A DNA stretch of 64,000 bases from Candidatus Saccharibacteria bacterium UBA2951 (GCA_002348615.1 DEBR01000003.1:87377-151376), one strand, 5' to 3'; shown: positions 8,696 to 18,531, counted from the stretch's first letter. Made by a program: numbers and translations. The notes: generated by a model from the letters alone, not told the origin.

Positions 8696-9301
8696 ATGAA
8701 ACCACGTCTTTTCGTTGAACAAAAAATTACCGCGTTCGTGAACAAATACAAAGTATTCGCTGCCGATGAGGCAGGGAACCAGGCCGGCTTGGCTGCGTTG
8801 GCGCAGCAAAAACGCCTGGCATTCAAAGAGAAAGTCACGTTCTTTACCGACGAACAAAAGACAGCCACGGCATTTACGTTTCGCGCTGAAAAGGTACTGG
8901 ACGTACACGGACGCTACTTCGTTGAAGACGCGGAAGGCCAAGTAGTCGGCATGTTCAAAAAAGAATTTCTGAACAGCCTGATTAACAGTACCTGGAAGGT
9001 AATGGACGCAAATGGCACCGAGCTATTTACTGTGAAAGAAAGCAATGAAGTACTGGCTGCAATCCGTCGTTTTGGCGGCTGGATCCCGATTGTGGGTGAA
9101 ATCATAGAACTGGTAACGTTGTTCTTGAGATACCACTTCGTGTTCCTTGACGCTGCTGGCCAAGAAGTTGGAACCTACCAAAAAACCACTTTGTTCCGTG
9201 ATCACTACACACTGAGCATGACCGACGAAGCCTACGCCAAGGCAGACTGGCGGACCTTAGCTGCTATGGGCGTAGCGCTCGACGCTTTGCAATCACGTTA
9301 G
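8696..9301 (+). CDS. LURP-one-related / scramblase-like protein
   Basis: A 201-aa protein with the repeating beta-strand pattern of the LURP-one-related (tubby-like) fold: KEKVTFFTDEQKTATAFTF, DVHGRYFVEDAEGQVVG, TWKVMDANGTELFTV. The cellular role of bacterial members is unclear. The ATG at 8696 is used, not the upstream ATG at 8549, because GATACT (8684-8689) lies 6 bases before it. The upstream extension also lies opposite another gene. Confidence 0.7.
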   Translation: MKPRLFVEQKITAFVNKYKVFAADEAGNQAGLAALAQQKRLAFKEKVTFFTDEQKTATAFTFRAEKVLDVHGRYFVEDAEGQVVGMFKKEFLNSLINSTWKVMDANGTELFTVKESNEVLAAIRRFGGWIPIVGEIIELVTLFLRYHFVFLDAAGQEVGTYQKTTLFRDHYTLSMTDEAYAKADWRTLAAMGVALDALQSR

Positions 9302-9338
9302 AAGATTTTTGTTTTTAAAATTGCTACAATAGACGCAC

Positions 9339-11573
9339 ATGGGGAATACCGATAAGCCGTCCGTTCCAAGCAAGTGGCTAAGAATCTTACTGCCTGCAGT
9401 GCTTATTATCGTGTGGTTCGTGGTTGGCGCGATTGGTGGTCCTTTCTTTGGCAAAATTAGCGAAGTAGCCGACAACGGCTTTGCGGGCTTTTTGCCAAGC
9501 AGCGCCGAAAGCACTAAGGTAAATCGAGAATTGAAGAAGTTCCAAGACGACGCCACTTTGCCATTGATCGTGCTGTTCAATAGCGAGAAGAACCTGCCCG
9601 ACGCGACCATAAAGGCGATTGATTCGGTAGCTGGCAAGGTACAGAACGTCGACGGAGTGAATGGCAAAGTAAGCCCAGCCACTCTATCAGATGACAAAAA
9701 CGCTGCATTCGTGGCTATTCCGTTAGATACGAAATCGAAACTACAGAATGTAATTGATGACGTCAAAGACGTTTACGCAGGTATTGATACCAAGGATGTG
9801 AATATCCAGGCTACCGGACCGGCAGGGTTCGCCGCGGGGCTTAACAAGGCATTCGCGGGAATCGACGGTATTTTGCTACTGACCGCACTTGCTATGGTGT
9901 TCGTGATTCTAATATTCGTATACCGGTCAATCTTGCTGCCTATCGTCGTATTGATGACAAGTATTTTCGCGCTTAGCGCCAGCATTATGCTGGTGTGGTG
10001 GCTAGCCAAGAATGATTACGTAGATTTGAACGGCCAGGTGCAAGGCATATTGTTCATTCTGGTCATAGGGGCGGCGACCGATTACTCACTGCTATTCGTA
10101 TCTCGTTACCGGGAAGCGCTTTACAAGTACAAGTCTAAATTTGAAGCCGTCAAGGCGGCCTACAAGGGCGCGTTCGAACCGATTATCGCCAGCGGTGGCA
10201 CGGTTATCGTAGGGCTGATGTGCTTATTGCTTTCGGATCTGAAATCGAACAAAGCGCTCGCACCGGTCGGCGGCATTGGTGTTGCGTTCGCGGTAATTGC
10301 GGCGCTTACATTCTTACCGGCAGTACTGTACGCGCTTGGCAGGTCGAGCTTTTGGCCGATTCGTCCGAGCGCCGACCCGGCCGCCGCTAAGCGACATAAA
10401 CAGCGTTTGGCGAAAGGCTTTTGGCACAACGTGGGGGTTATGGTCAATAAGCACGCCACACTGGCCGCGACGTTTTCGGCAATCTTATTAGTCGTGCTGG
10501 CGCTGTTTTCGACCCAGCTAAAGGCGGATGGAGTAGCGCAGAGCGACCTGATACTTGGTAAATCAGAAGCGCGTGACGGCCAGGCGGAACTTGCCGCTCA
10601 CTTTACTGCAGGGTCGGGAAGTCCTGCTCAGATAATAGTTCCAAAGGATGTGCTGAAAGATGCAGTCGAAGTTATTGACGACACCAAAGGCACTGATGGC
10701 GTGAGTGCGGTTGCCACGGGTGTGGAGGCAGGCATAGTGCCACTAGGCCGTGCCGAAGAAGAAATAAAAACCAAAATAAAAACTCAAATACAGGCTGGCC
10801 TTCCTGTCCAAGCTGGCCAATCTGCGCTGGTTGACTCCATGGTTGCCACGGCATACCCATTTAAGGACGCGGAAATCAAAGTCGTTGACGACGAGGCGCT
10901 TCTTCAGGTGACACTAAGTGACAAGACTGATAGCCAGGCAGCGAAAAACACGGTACTGCGACTTCGTGACCGGCTAGGTAAGTTGGACACTGCCATTAAC
11001 GTTGGAGGGCCAACGGCTGTTCAACTGGACACTTTGGACGCGTCGATCCGTGACCGAATGGTTATTCTGCCAGCCGTATTAATTGCGATAACAATCATTC
11101 TGATGATTTTGCTTCGAGCGATCGTCGCACCAATTATCTTACTGGTTAGTACGGTGCTCTCATTCGCAGCCACGTTGGGCGTAGCGGCACTACTATTCAA
11201 CCATGTGTTCGGATTTCCAGGGGCTGATCCGGCGGTAGTACTGTTCAGCTTCGTGTTCCTGGTAGCGCTGGGAATCGACTACAACATATTCCTGATGACG
11301 CGGGTGCGTGAAGAAGCTTTGAATCGTGGGACGGCGAAGGGTGTGATAAAGGGATTGGTAGTGACCGGGGGCGTGATCACGAGCGCGGGCATAGTACTGG
11401 CCGCGACATTCGCGGCGCTTGGCGTGATTCCGATATTGTTCCTGTTCCAAATCGCGTTCATTGTAGCGTTCGGTGTGCTGCTCGACACATTTGTCGTCCG
11501 TAGTCTACTGGTACCGGCACTGATACGGGACATCGGACCATTTGTGTGGTGGCCGTCAAAACTGAAGAAGTAG
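9339..11573 (+). CDS. MMPL/RND-family transporter
   Basis: A 744-residue protein with the MMPL layout. There is an N-terminal helix, an outer domain (about residues 40-165), six helices including GAATDYSLLFVSRYREAL, a second outer domain (about 380-550), and six more helices with LGIDYNIFLMTRVREEA. These are the two conserved MMPL membrane motifs with central Asp/Tyr. It probably moves lipids or other hydrophobic molecules across the membrane using the proton gradient. A -10 TACAAT ends 8 bases before the ATG. The next two genes follow closely, suggesting an envelope or redox operon. Confidence 0.88.
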   Translation: MGNTDKPSVPSKWLRILLPAVLIIVWFVVGAIGGPFFGKISEVADNGFAGFLPSSAESTKVNRELKKFQDDATLPLIVLFNSEKNLPDATIKAIDSVAGKVQNVDGVNGKVSPATLSDDKNAAFVAIPLDTKSKLQNVIDDVKDVYAGIDTKDVNIQATGPAGFAAGLNKAFAGIDGILLLTALAMVFVILIFVYRSILLPIVVLMTSIFALSASIMLVWWLAKNDYVDLNGQVQGILFILVIGAATDYSLLFVSRYREALYKYKSKFEAVKAAYKGAFEPIIASGGTVIVGLMCLLLSDLKSNKALAPVGGIGVAFAVIAALTFLPAVLYALGRSSFWPIRPSADPAAAKRHKQRLAKGFWHNVGVMVNKHATLAATFSAILLVVLALFSTQLKADGVAQSDLILGKSEARDGQAELAAHFTAGSGSPAQIIVPKDVLKDAVEVIDDTKGTDGVSAVATGVEAGIVPLGRAEEEIKTKIKTQIQAGLPVQAGQSALVDSMVATAYPFKDAEIKVVDDEALLQVTLSDKTDSQAAKNTVLRLRDRLGKLDTAINVGGPTAVQLDTLDASIRDRMVILPAVLIAITIILMILLRAIVAPIILLVSTVLSFAATLGVAALLFNHVFGFPGADPAVVLFSFVFLVALGIDYNIFLMTRVREEALNRGTAKGVIKGLVVTGGVITSAGIVLAATFAALGVIPILFLFQIAFIVAFGVLLDTFVVRSLLVPALIRDIGPFVWWPSKLKK

Positions 11574-11577
11574 GGCA

Positions 11578-12198
11578 ATGATGAAAGAATTCATACGACA
11601 TAAATTTTTGGCCATCGAATGGATACTCGGCGGACTAGCTGTCGCACTGCCGGTGTTGGCGTGGTTGGGGACGCGGACTTTGAATGACATAACGGTGTAT
11701 GACATATTCCCACCACTTGGGTTAGTGGCGTTCGGGCTGATGTGGACACATTTTGTCATGGGAGCGTTGCGTCGCTATTCGAGTTACGACAAAAAGAGGC
11801 ATGGGCTATATATGCCGGTATCGATGGGCTTGGTGCTCGGTCTTATCATTCTGCACCCAGGCCTGCTCTGGCTGCAGCTGTTTAAGGACGGATTCGGATT
11901 GCCCCCGGGTAGTTACCTGACGGCATACAAGACCCAGCAGCTGTATGTACTGCTCGGAAGCCTGGGGCTAGCTATTTTTCTGTCATTCGAACTGAAGCGG
12001 TGGTTCGCTCGTAAAGCATGGTGGAAATATGTCGAGCTGCTACAGATCGTCGGTATGGCGGCGATATTTATTCACGCGCTTGAACTTGGACGCGAAGTGC
12101 GGTCAAGCTGGTTTATGGCAGTGTGGTGGGTATATGGCATAACGCTCGCGGCAGCAATCATTTATTCCCGGTTGGTATATAAGAAAAAGGAGACTTAA
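11578..12198 (+). CDS. Ferric-reductase-like transmembrane heme protein
   Basis: A 206-aa membrane protein of about six helices. Histidines in WTHFVMGALRR, IILHPGLLWLQ and AIFIHALELG fit the heme-b ligands of ferric reductase-like transmembrane domains. There is no FAD/NAD-binding domain, so electrons must be passed by another component. It lies 4 bases after the MMPL gene and 3 bases before a cupredoxin-like gene, which suggests a small membrane electron-transfer unit. Confidence 0.7.
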   Translation: MMKEFIRHKFLAIEWILGGLAVALPVLAWLGTRTLNDITVYDIFPPLGLVAFGLMWTHFVMGALRRYSSYDKKRHGLYMPVSMGLVLGLIILHPGLLWLQLFKDGFGLPPGSYLTAYKTQQLYVLLGSLGLAIFLSFELKRWFARKAWWKYVELLQIVGMAAIFIHALELGREVRSSWFMAVWWVYGITLAAAIIYSRLVYKKKET

Positions 12199-12201
12199 AA
12201 T

Positions 12202-12663
12202 ATGGAACAAAACAAATCGTCGTCAAAGATCGGTCTAGTCGTCGCGGCTGCCGTCGTGTTAGTCGGAGCTGGCGTCGTGGTTTACACCATGAACAATGAA
12301 TCTGATATGAAGGATAATGCGTCGGAACAAACGAAAACGACTGATACTTCCAAGACAAATGGTACGGCCGATTCATCCGAAAAAGCGGTTGTCGGCAGTA
12401 CGGTCATAACCTTTACCGACAAGGGATTCGATAAGACTACATACCGGTCAAAAGCAGGTGAAGCGGTCACGGTAAAGAATATGTCGAGTAATGATTTGCA
12501 GTTTTCGAGCGATGACCACCCCACGCACCTTTCTAACCCGGAGCTGAACATGGACATCTTAGGGCCGGGAGAATCAGGCACGTTCACGCCGGCTGGTACC
12601 GGAACATACGGGTTCCATGATCATATTGAAGATCAGTTCACGGGAACGCTTATTGTCGAATAA
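12202..12663 (+). CDS. Secreted cupredoxin-like protein lacking the copper cysteine
   Basis: A 153-aa protein with an N-terminal membrane anchor (about residues 10-28), a Thr/Ser/Asp-rich linker, and a plastocyanin-like beta domain (about 66-153). The C-terminal strand GTYGFHDHIEDQFTGTLIVE has the cupredoxin shape. Asp stands where the Cys ligand is expected (FHDH), and no Met ligand follows, so a normal type 1 copper site is unlikely. Other His residues (DDHPTH) remain. An SD AAGGAG precedes the ATG. Confidence 0.72.
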   Translation: MEQNKSSSKIGLVVAAAVVLVGAGVVVYTMNNESDMKDNASEQTKTTDTSKTNGTADSSEKAVVGSTVITFTDKGFDKTTYRSKAGEAVTVKNMSSNDLQFSSDDHPTHLSNPELNMDILGPGESGTFTPAGTGTYGFHDHIEDQFTGTLIVE

Positions 12664-12749
12664 TTCGACAGACGACATTCTTACTACAGTTCTTGGGCCC
12701 GCTGCTTGCTACAATGAAAGCAAGACTACATAAGCTATAAAAGGTACAA

Positions 12750-13724
12750 ATGGAAGAACCGAAACCAGACACGACTGATATTTTTTTGTGGGCCAACCGC
12801 ACCGACGCCGTAAAGAACGACCTGATACTCGAGCTATTCGTATTTAACAAGAACTACACACCATACGCGATCAACCTGTCGAAAGACCTCGACGCGCAAA
12901 CACGGGCGCTGTTCGTACTCGACCTTATTAGCACCGTGAACTTCGGTGCCGGAACTGGTATGAGCGTACGTGACTATGAATTGTCGGAGGCCGAAGAGAA
13001 CGTACTACTTAGGACCGACCTAGCGAATGTGGGCCGGGCAGAAACCTTGATTCACATCATTGAAAAACAGCGTGGGGATATCGTGCAGTTTTCTGAAACC
13101 GAACACGAGTTCAAGCGCGTTAAGGGCGTGCTGTTAAAGGCGACCAGGCCGGATGGGGAAGTGTTTTACGTCGCGAAAGCGGTGCAACAATCAGGCGTAT
13201 TGCCGGGTGCTGTCAGCTGGCAGCTTAGCAATGGAACGTTTGCCCCATTTGAGCCGGAAGTCGGCGTGAAGCTGCCGAGCGACAACCAGGTGCTCATCAT
13301 TGGCAAAGACATATTCGTATTCAACCAGGGCAAATTTGAAAAGCTGTTCCAGTACGAGTATAAGAAGCAGTTACTAGCCGATAAGAAGGTTGAAGAAATC
13401 TTGGCGACCTACAAGCTTAGCCTGCCTGACGGCATGGACCTGCAGTCACTGGTGCGCGAAAAGCCAGGTGTCGTGAACAAGCTTCAAAAATTGGAGGTCG
13501 GTGACATAACGCAGGACCAAGCGATTGATTACGCAGACACGATGCAGCTTGACCTGATGACGGACGATAACAACGCGATTATCATTATGGATGGCCGCGA
13601 CCTGGATATGTTTGTTAACCTGATTAACGAAGACTACATTACATCTGAAGTCACCGGCAAGCGCTACGTCATTAAAAGCAAAAAACTGCTCGACGAACCT
13701 GACGGCGAACCGCCACGCGGTTAA
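12750..13724 (+). CDS. DUF4868 / KwaB-like protein
   Basis: A 324-residue soluble protein. The central segment (VFNQGKFEKLFQYEYKK, about residues 190-206) and the C-terminal block (LINEDYITSEVTGKRYVIKSKK) resemble DUF4868, the family of KwaB from the Kiwa anti-phage system. The membrane partner KwaA is not next to it; a Pif1-type helicase follows 19 bases later. The assignment is from remembered motif shape only. An SD AAAAGG sits before the ATG. Confidence 0.5.
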   Translation: MEEPKPDTTDIFLWANRTDAVKNDLILELFVFNKNYTPYAINLSKDLDAQTRALFVLDLISTVNFGAGTGMSVRDYELSEAEENVLLRTDLANVGRAETLIHIIEKQRGDIVQFSETEHEFKRVKGVLLKATRPDGEVFYVAKAVQQSGVLPGAVSWQLSNGTFAPFEPEVGVKLPSDNQVLIIGKDIFVFNQGKFEKLFQYEYKKQLLADKKVEEILATYKLSLPDGMDLQSLVREKPGVVNKLQKLEVGDITQDQAIDYADTMQLDLMTDDNNAIIIMDGRDLDMFVNLINEDYITSEVTGKRYVIKSKKLLDEPDGEPPRG

Positions 13725-13743
13725 GACCTGTATAATTAAAGGA

Positions 13744-15258
13744 ATGAAGCAAACCTTGGCTCTTGCCATCATGAATGAGGGGCATAATGTATTATTGACC
13801 GGTCCGGCAGGGTCGGGTAAGACGTATGTCTTGAACCAGCTGATCAAGCTGAAAAAGCACGAGGGCAAGCACGTCAGTGTGACGGCGACGACTGGGCTGG
13901 CTGCTTCGCACCTTGGCGGCAGTACGATTCATAGCTGGAGTGGCATCGGTGTGCGCGACGAAATAGGCGCACATTTCGTCGATTCGCTAAGTAAAAGCCG
14001 CCGCGAAATAATTGAAAAGACCGACGTGCTTATCATTGACGAGATTTCGATGATGCATGATTTTCGCCTGGATATGATTGACTCGATTGCCCGCATGGTA
14101 CGCCGCGAACCGGACAAACCCTTTGGCGGCATACAGGTTATCATGAGCGGTGACTTTTTTCAGCTGCCCCCAGTGAATCGCTCTGAAAGTATTGAAGGGA
14201 ACTTCGTGGTATTTTCTAAGGCGTGGGCCGAACTGGATCCAGTTATCTGCTACTTGGAAGAGCAACACCGTCAGGATGATGATACATTGTCGTCTATCTT
14301 AGATGCCATGCGGTCTCGTGACATTCGTCGGTCGCACGCCGAAGCGCTTTTGGAACGAGCGAATGTTCTGCCGCCTGAAGGAACGATATACACGGAGCTT
14401 CACACCGTGAATGTTGATGTTGATACGCAGAACGAGGCGAAGCTGGACAGCCTACCCGGCGATGAAATGGTATATACCCAAACGACGACCGGCAGTCAGA
14501 ACTATGTCGAAAGCCTGCAACGGTCCGTGCTGGCACCGGCAGAGCTACGTTTGAAGCAAGGTGCGCTGGTCATGGCAGTCAAGAACAGCCTGGACCGGAA
14601 ATATGTGAACGGTAGTCTGGGCACAGTAATAGATTTTGACCCGGCGACGCAGTACCCAATCGTTGAGTTCACGAACGGTCGTGAGGTTACCATGCAGCCC
14701 GACACATGGGAGCTGCGTGACGGTGATAAAAAACGAGCCAGCATTACCCAGATTCCACTGCGGCTGGCCTACGCGATTACGATTCACAAAAGTCAGGGCA
14801 TGACTCTTGACGCGGCGCTGATTGACCTGCGAAAGGCGTTCGTAGCCGGTATGGGCTACGTAGCTCTTAGTCGTGTACGAAGCCTAGATACATTGTTTTT
14901 AAAGGGTATCAACCGGATGGCGCTTGAAATCAGTGAAACGGCCTATGACATTGATGATCAACTGCGGACCCGTTCGGCGGCAGACGCCAAGCGTTTCGCT
15001 GGCTTAGAGGCAACACTCGACAAGATTGAGTTGAAGAAAGCCGCCAAGCAGGGGAGTGGCTGGTCGGAAAAAATTGAAAAAATGCGCGAAACATACCCGA
15101 ATGCTTATCGACCATGGACGAAACCACAGGACGAACTATTGAAGCAAGAATTCCAAAACGGCAAGTCGGTCAAAGAGCTGTCCGAGACTCTTGGCAGGCA
15201 CGAAGGGTCGATTACTATGAGGTTGCAAAAGCACTTCGGTGAAGATGTGGCGGTATAA
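13744..15258 (+). CDS. Pif1-family DNA helicase
   Basis: A superfamily 1B helicase of 504 aa. Walker A is GPAGSGKT (residues 20-27), followed by the Pif1 signature TATTGLAASHLGGSTIHSW (about 48-66), Walker B IIDEISMM, and the later motifs GDFFQLPPV, EQHRQ and ITIHKSQGMTLD. It unwinds DNA 5' to 3' and may resolve R-loops or G-quadruplexes. Residues about 455-504 form an added helix-turn-helix-like tail (WTKPQDELLKQEFQNGKS). TATAAT at 13731-13736 lies 7 bases before the ATG. Confidence 0.92.
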   Translation: MKQTLALAIMNEGHNVLLTGPAGSGKTYVLNQLIKLKKHEGKHVSVTATTGLAASHLGGSTIHSWSGIGVRDEIGAHFVDSLSKSRREIIEKTDVLIIDEISMMHDFRLDMIDSIARMVRREPDKPFGGIQVIMSGDFFQLPPVNRSESIEGNFVVFSKAWAELDPVICYLEEQHRQDDDTLSSILDAMRSRDIRRSHAEALLERANVLPPEGTIYTELHTVNVDVDTQNEAKLDSLPGDEMVYTQTTTGSQNYVESLQRSVLAPAELRLKQGALVMAVKNSLDRKYVNGSLGTVIDFDPATQYPIVEFTNGREVTMQPDTWELRDGDKKRASITQIPLRLAYAITIHKSQGMTLDAALIDLRKAFVAGMGYVALSRVRSLDTLFLKGINRMALEISETAYDIDDQLRTRSAADAKRFAGLEATLDKIELKKAAKQGSGWSEKIEKMRETYPNAYRPWTKPQDELLKQEFQNGKSVKELSETLGRHEGSITMRLQKHFGEDVAV

Positions 15259-15265
15259 TTAGAGG

Positions 15266-16513
15266 ATGGGGTCAACGCCATTTCCAAAACGATTCTTATG
15301 GGGCGCGAGCATGAGTGCGCACCAGGTAGAAGGGGGTAATCATAACCAATGGAGCGTATGGGAACTCGAAAACGCACGCTCGCTGGCGACACAGGCCGAA
15401 TACCAGTACGGTGACCTGGATAACTGGAAAGATATTGAAAAAGACGCTAAGAACCCTGAGAACTACGTGTCCGGTAAGACGGCCGACCATTATAAACGAT
15501 ACAAAGAAGACATCGCGATAGCAAAGAAACTGAACATGAACGCCCTTCGGTTCAGCGTTGAATGGTCGCGAATCGAACCGCGTGAAGGCGCTTGGGATGT
15601 CGAAGCGATCGCCCATTACAAAAACTATGTGCAGGAGCTGACAAAGCAGGACATCGAACCCGTACTCACGCTGTTTCATTTTACGCTGCCGATATGGTTC
15701 GCCGAACGAGGTGGTTTTGAGAAGCGCTCGAACGTACGGTATTTTTTGCGTTTTGCCGAAAAGATTCTAGCTGAACTTGGAGGTGACATCACATACGTCA
15801 TAACGATCAACGAACCAGAAGTATATGCGGCGGAAAGTTATTTAGAGGGCAGGTGGCCGCCGATGATACAAAACAAACTGAAGTTTCTCACAGTACTGTC
15901 AAATCTAGCTCATGCTCATAATCGGACAGCGCGGATGATTCACCAGTCCAGTCGCCGCTACAAAGTGTCGATCGCCAAGAACTCGAACTATATTTACTCT
16001 GGTGACACCGCACGACTATCGGTGGTTTCGGCTCACGTCATGCAGTATTTTCAGGACGATTACTTTTTACGAAAGGTCAGGCGGTACTGTGATTTCTTGG
16101 GCGTGAACTATTACTTTTCGCAGCGCGTCTATGGCTATCGTATTCACAACCCCGAACAACGGGTCAGCGACCTGGGGTGGGACATGAGTCCGGCTGACCT
16201 AGAGCACACGCTCGAACGCCTAACGGAAAAGTATAAGTTACCAATCATCGTGACGGAGAACGGAGTGGCCGATGCGAGCGACGAAAAACGTCAGTGGTGG
16301 ATGACGCATACGGTCGCGGCGTTAGGGCGGGCGCTCACGGCAGGAGTCGACGTGCGTGGCTATTTACACTGGAGCCTGCTTGATAATTTCGAGTGGGACA
16401 AGGGCAAGTGGCCACGCTTCGGACTGGTCGAGGTGAACTACGACACGATGGAGCGCATTATCCGACCCAGTGGCCGCAGGTATGGTGCTATGATTAAGAA
16501 AGTAAGGAACTGA
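15266..16513 (+). CDS. Family 1 glycosyl hydrolase (beta-glycosidase)
   Basis: A (beta/alpha)8-barrel retaining glycosidase of 415 aa. The N-terminus FLWGASMSAHQVEGG is typical of GH1. The acid/base is E183 in TINEPE and the nucleophile E331 in IVTENG, both present. It has no signal peptide, so it should act on imported or internal glycosides such as beta-glucosides. TATAAT (15254-15259) ends 6 bases before the ATG. The YvcK-like gene starts right after it. Confidence 0.92.
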   Translation: MGSTPFPKRFLWGASMSAHQVEGGNHNQWSVWELENARSLATQAEYQYGDLDNWKDIEKDAKNPENYVSGKTADHYKRYKEDIAIAKKLNMNALRFSVEWSRIEPREGAWDVEAIAHYKNYVQELTKQDIEPVLTLFHFTLPIWFAERGGFEKRSNVRYFLRFAEKILAELGGDITYVITINEPEVYAAESYLEGRWPPMIQNKLKFLTVLSNLAHAHNRTARMIHQSSRRYKVSIAKNSNYIYSGDTARLSVVSAHVMQYFQDDYFLRKVRRYCDFLGVNYYFSQRVYGYRIHNPEQRVSDLGWDMSPADLEHTLERLTEKYKLPIIVTENGVADASDEKRQWWMTHTVAALGRALTAGVDVRGYLHWSLLDNFEWDKGKWPRFGLVEVNYDTMERIIRPSGRRYGAMIKKVRN

Positions 16514-16514
16514 T

Positions 16515-17513
16515 ATGGATAAGACCGGAGTAAAGATCGCCGTCATTGGCGGCGGTACGGGAAGCTTTACGCTACTCAGCCAGCTGAAACACTATACGAA
16601 GCATTTGACGGCACTTGTTAACATGGCCGACGATGGTGGTTCCACCGGAATGCTGCGCGACGAACTTGGCGTATTGCCGCCAGGTGACGTACGGCAGTGC
16701 TTGGTAGCCCTGAGCGAGTCGGAACGGGTACGAGACCTATTTAACTATCGGTTCGAAGAAGGTACGTTCAGCGGCCATGCCTTCGGCAACCTTTTTTTAA
16801 CCGCATTGGAAAAGATGACCGGCAATTTCGCTTCGGCCGTTGAAACGGCCAGCGAGGTATTGAACATCACCGGCGAGGTTCACCCGGTGACACTCGATAA
16901 GGTGACATTAGTGATGAAGCAGGCGGACGGAACCGTGACTGAGGGTGAGTTTAAGATTGGACAGTCCGATTTTGGCGCTAGCAAACACCCTGAAATGGCA
17001 CTTAAGCCATCGACGGCGCAGCTGAACCCGGACGCGGAACAAGCGATCATGAAGGCCGACGTCGTGGTAATCGCACCGGGCAACCTGTACGGGTCGCTTG
17101 CACCAGCTTTGATCGTGCCTGGAATGAGCAAAGCCTTGAACGCTACCATGGCAAAAAAGGTGTACGTGTGTAACCTGGTCACAAAACCAGGGCAGACTGA
17201 CGGTTTTAGCGTGGCGGATTTTGCAGCCGAAATTGAACGATTCGGCAACTTCAAGCTGGACTATGTGCTGTATAACGACGACAAGCCATCTAAAGAACTT
17301 CTCGATACGTATGCGAAAGAAGGCGAGTTCGGAGTCGAGCCGGACAAAGAGGCCCTGGACAAGGCGCATTACAAAGCCGTGGGTGGACATTTTGTTTCGG
17401 GCAAGCCATATGCGGCAGCACAAGATGCCGACCCGATCGCTCAAACCAGGACGCTTATTCGGCATGACGCCGACGCCATCGCTAAGGAACTTATGAGGAT
17501 CTGTTTTGCGTAG
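16515..17513 (+). CDS. yvcK: YvcK/CofD-like gluconeogenesis factor
   Basis: A 332-aa member of the UPF0052 family. It has GGGTGSFTLLSQL at residues about 12-24, the conserved MADDGGSTGMLRDELG block, and PGDVRQCLVALS. In other bacteria YvcK binds UDP-sugars and helps control carbon flow and peptidoglycan synthesis. Its place after a glycosidase and ahead of the dcw cluster fits. AAGGAA precedes the ATG. It overlaps the following gene by 8 bases. Confidence 0.9.
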   Translation: MDKTGVKIAVIGGGTGSFTLLSQLKHYTKHLTALVNMADDGGSTGMLRDELGVLPPGDVRQCLVALSESERVRDLFNYRFEEGTFSGHAFGNLFLTALEKMTGNFASAVETASEVLNITGEVHPVTLDKVTLVMKQADGTVTEGEFKIGQSDFGASKHPEMALKPSTAQLNPDAEQAIMKADVVVIAPGNLYGSLAPALIVPGMSKALNATMAKKVYVCNLVTKPGQTDGFSVADFAAEIERFGNFKLDYVLYNDDKPSKELLDTYAKEGEFGVEPDKEALDKAHYKAVGGHFVSGKPYAAAQDADPIAQTRTLIRHDADAIAKELMRICFA

Positions 17514-18282
17514 TACTAAGAACCGCGATCATGAAGCACCGGAACGCGCGGAACGACAACCAAGAAGCGTCGAAACGTTCGCGGTGCTCGACCTGGACCG
17601 AACTCTCATGAACAGCGGCGTACTGACCGACCTCCTGTGCATGCAGCTTCTGAACCACGACGTGTCGATTGACCAGATACGAAAAGATATCGATTTTGTC
17701 CGTCGCAGCGATGGTATGTCATTCTCGACGCTCGATTTCATTTTGGCCCAGTATGGTACGGCGAAATACACCAGCGTCATGCACGAAATAGAAGAAATCG
17801 TGAAAGAGGGCGGCCTGAAGGACGAACTGCTATGTAACGGAACGATTGAACTACTGAACGCTCTTGAGGCACAGGACGTGCCCTACGCGGTACTGACTTA
17901 TGGGGAACGAATTAACCAAGAGTTCAAATTGACGCTGCTGCGGCATATGGTGAATCGTAGCGCGAGGCAGCTTCATGCGACCGTCACTAGTGAATCGAAT
18001 AAGGCATCATGGATTGCGAGCGGCGAATGGAAGGTCGAGGGCGAGAATGGGTTTACCGTACCGGCATTTATTTACCCGCAGGCCGACCTACATGCGAATT
18101 ACGTCGTGGTCATTGACGATAAGCTGAGCAACCTTGAATCGGACGACGACGCGGTGCTTGGCATATTGGTCGATAACGCGAAGGGAACTAATGCGCTATC
18201 AACAGCCGAAGTGGCTCGTTTACTGACCGAAGGTATGGATTTACGAGCTATCGCGAACATTTCGGCGACCAGAACAGTCTAA
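17506..18282 (+). CDS. HAD-superfamily hydrolase-like protein
   Basis: A 258-aa protein with HAD motif I DLDRTLMNS (about residues 28-36) and a C-terminal acidic loop VIDDKLSNLESDDD consistent with motif IV. Motif II/III are less clear, so the substrate is unknown. The start is TTG at 17506, preceded by GAGGA, and overlaps yvcK, which implies translational coupling. Confidence 0.7.
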   Translation: MRSTKNRDHEAPERAERQPRSVETFAVLDLDRTLMNSGVLTDLLCMQLLNHDVSIDQIRKDIDFVRRSDGMSFSTLDFILAQYGTAKYTSVMHEIEEIVKEGGLKDELLCNGTIELLNALEAQDVPYAVLTYGERINQEFKLTLLRHMVNRSARQLHATVTSESNKASWIASGEWKVEGENGFTVPAFIYPQADLHANYVVVIDDKLSNLESDDDAVLGILVDNAKGTNALSTAEVARLLTEGMDLRAIANISATRTV

Positions 18283-18318
18283 TTGACATATTAAGATGCT
18301 TATGCTACAACTGTAGAT

Positions 18319-18531
18319 ATGAAGGCGAATATAAAAAAGAAACTGCTACGCAATAACCGTGCGACTGAGGTTTCTGAGCCAAGTGCGATCATGCAAACCG
18401 AACGTGATTTCAAAGACGCTCTGCTCACTGTTTCTATATTCGCGAACTTGTTTATGCTGTGCGTATGGGTCGCCCTGCAGGTGACTACGCAGTACGATAC
18501 TGCATTGGCCAGTTTCTTTTTGAACCGCTAA
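18319..18531 (+). CDS. Small single-pass membrane protein
   Basis: A 70-residue protein with a basic N-terminus and one membrane helix (about residues 40-60). Function unknown. A good promoter lies before it: TTGACA (18283-18288), 17 bp, TACAAC (18306-18311). The hexamer ends 7 bases before the ATG, so the message is probably leaderless. The placement between yvcK/HAD and the dcw promoter supports expression as its own unit. Confidence 0.55.
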   Translation: MKANIKKKLLRNNRATEVSEPSAIMQTERDFKDALLTVSIFANLFMLCVWVALQVTTQYDTALASFFLNR

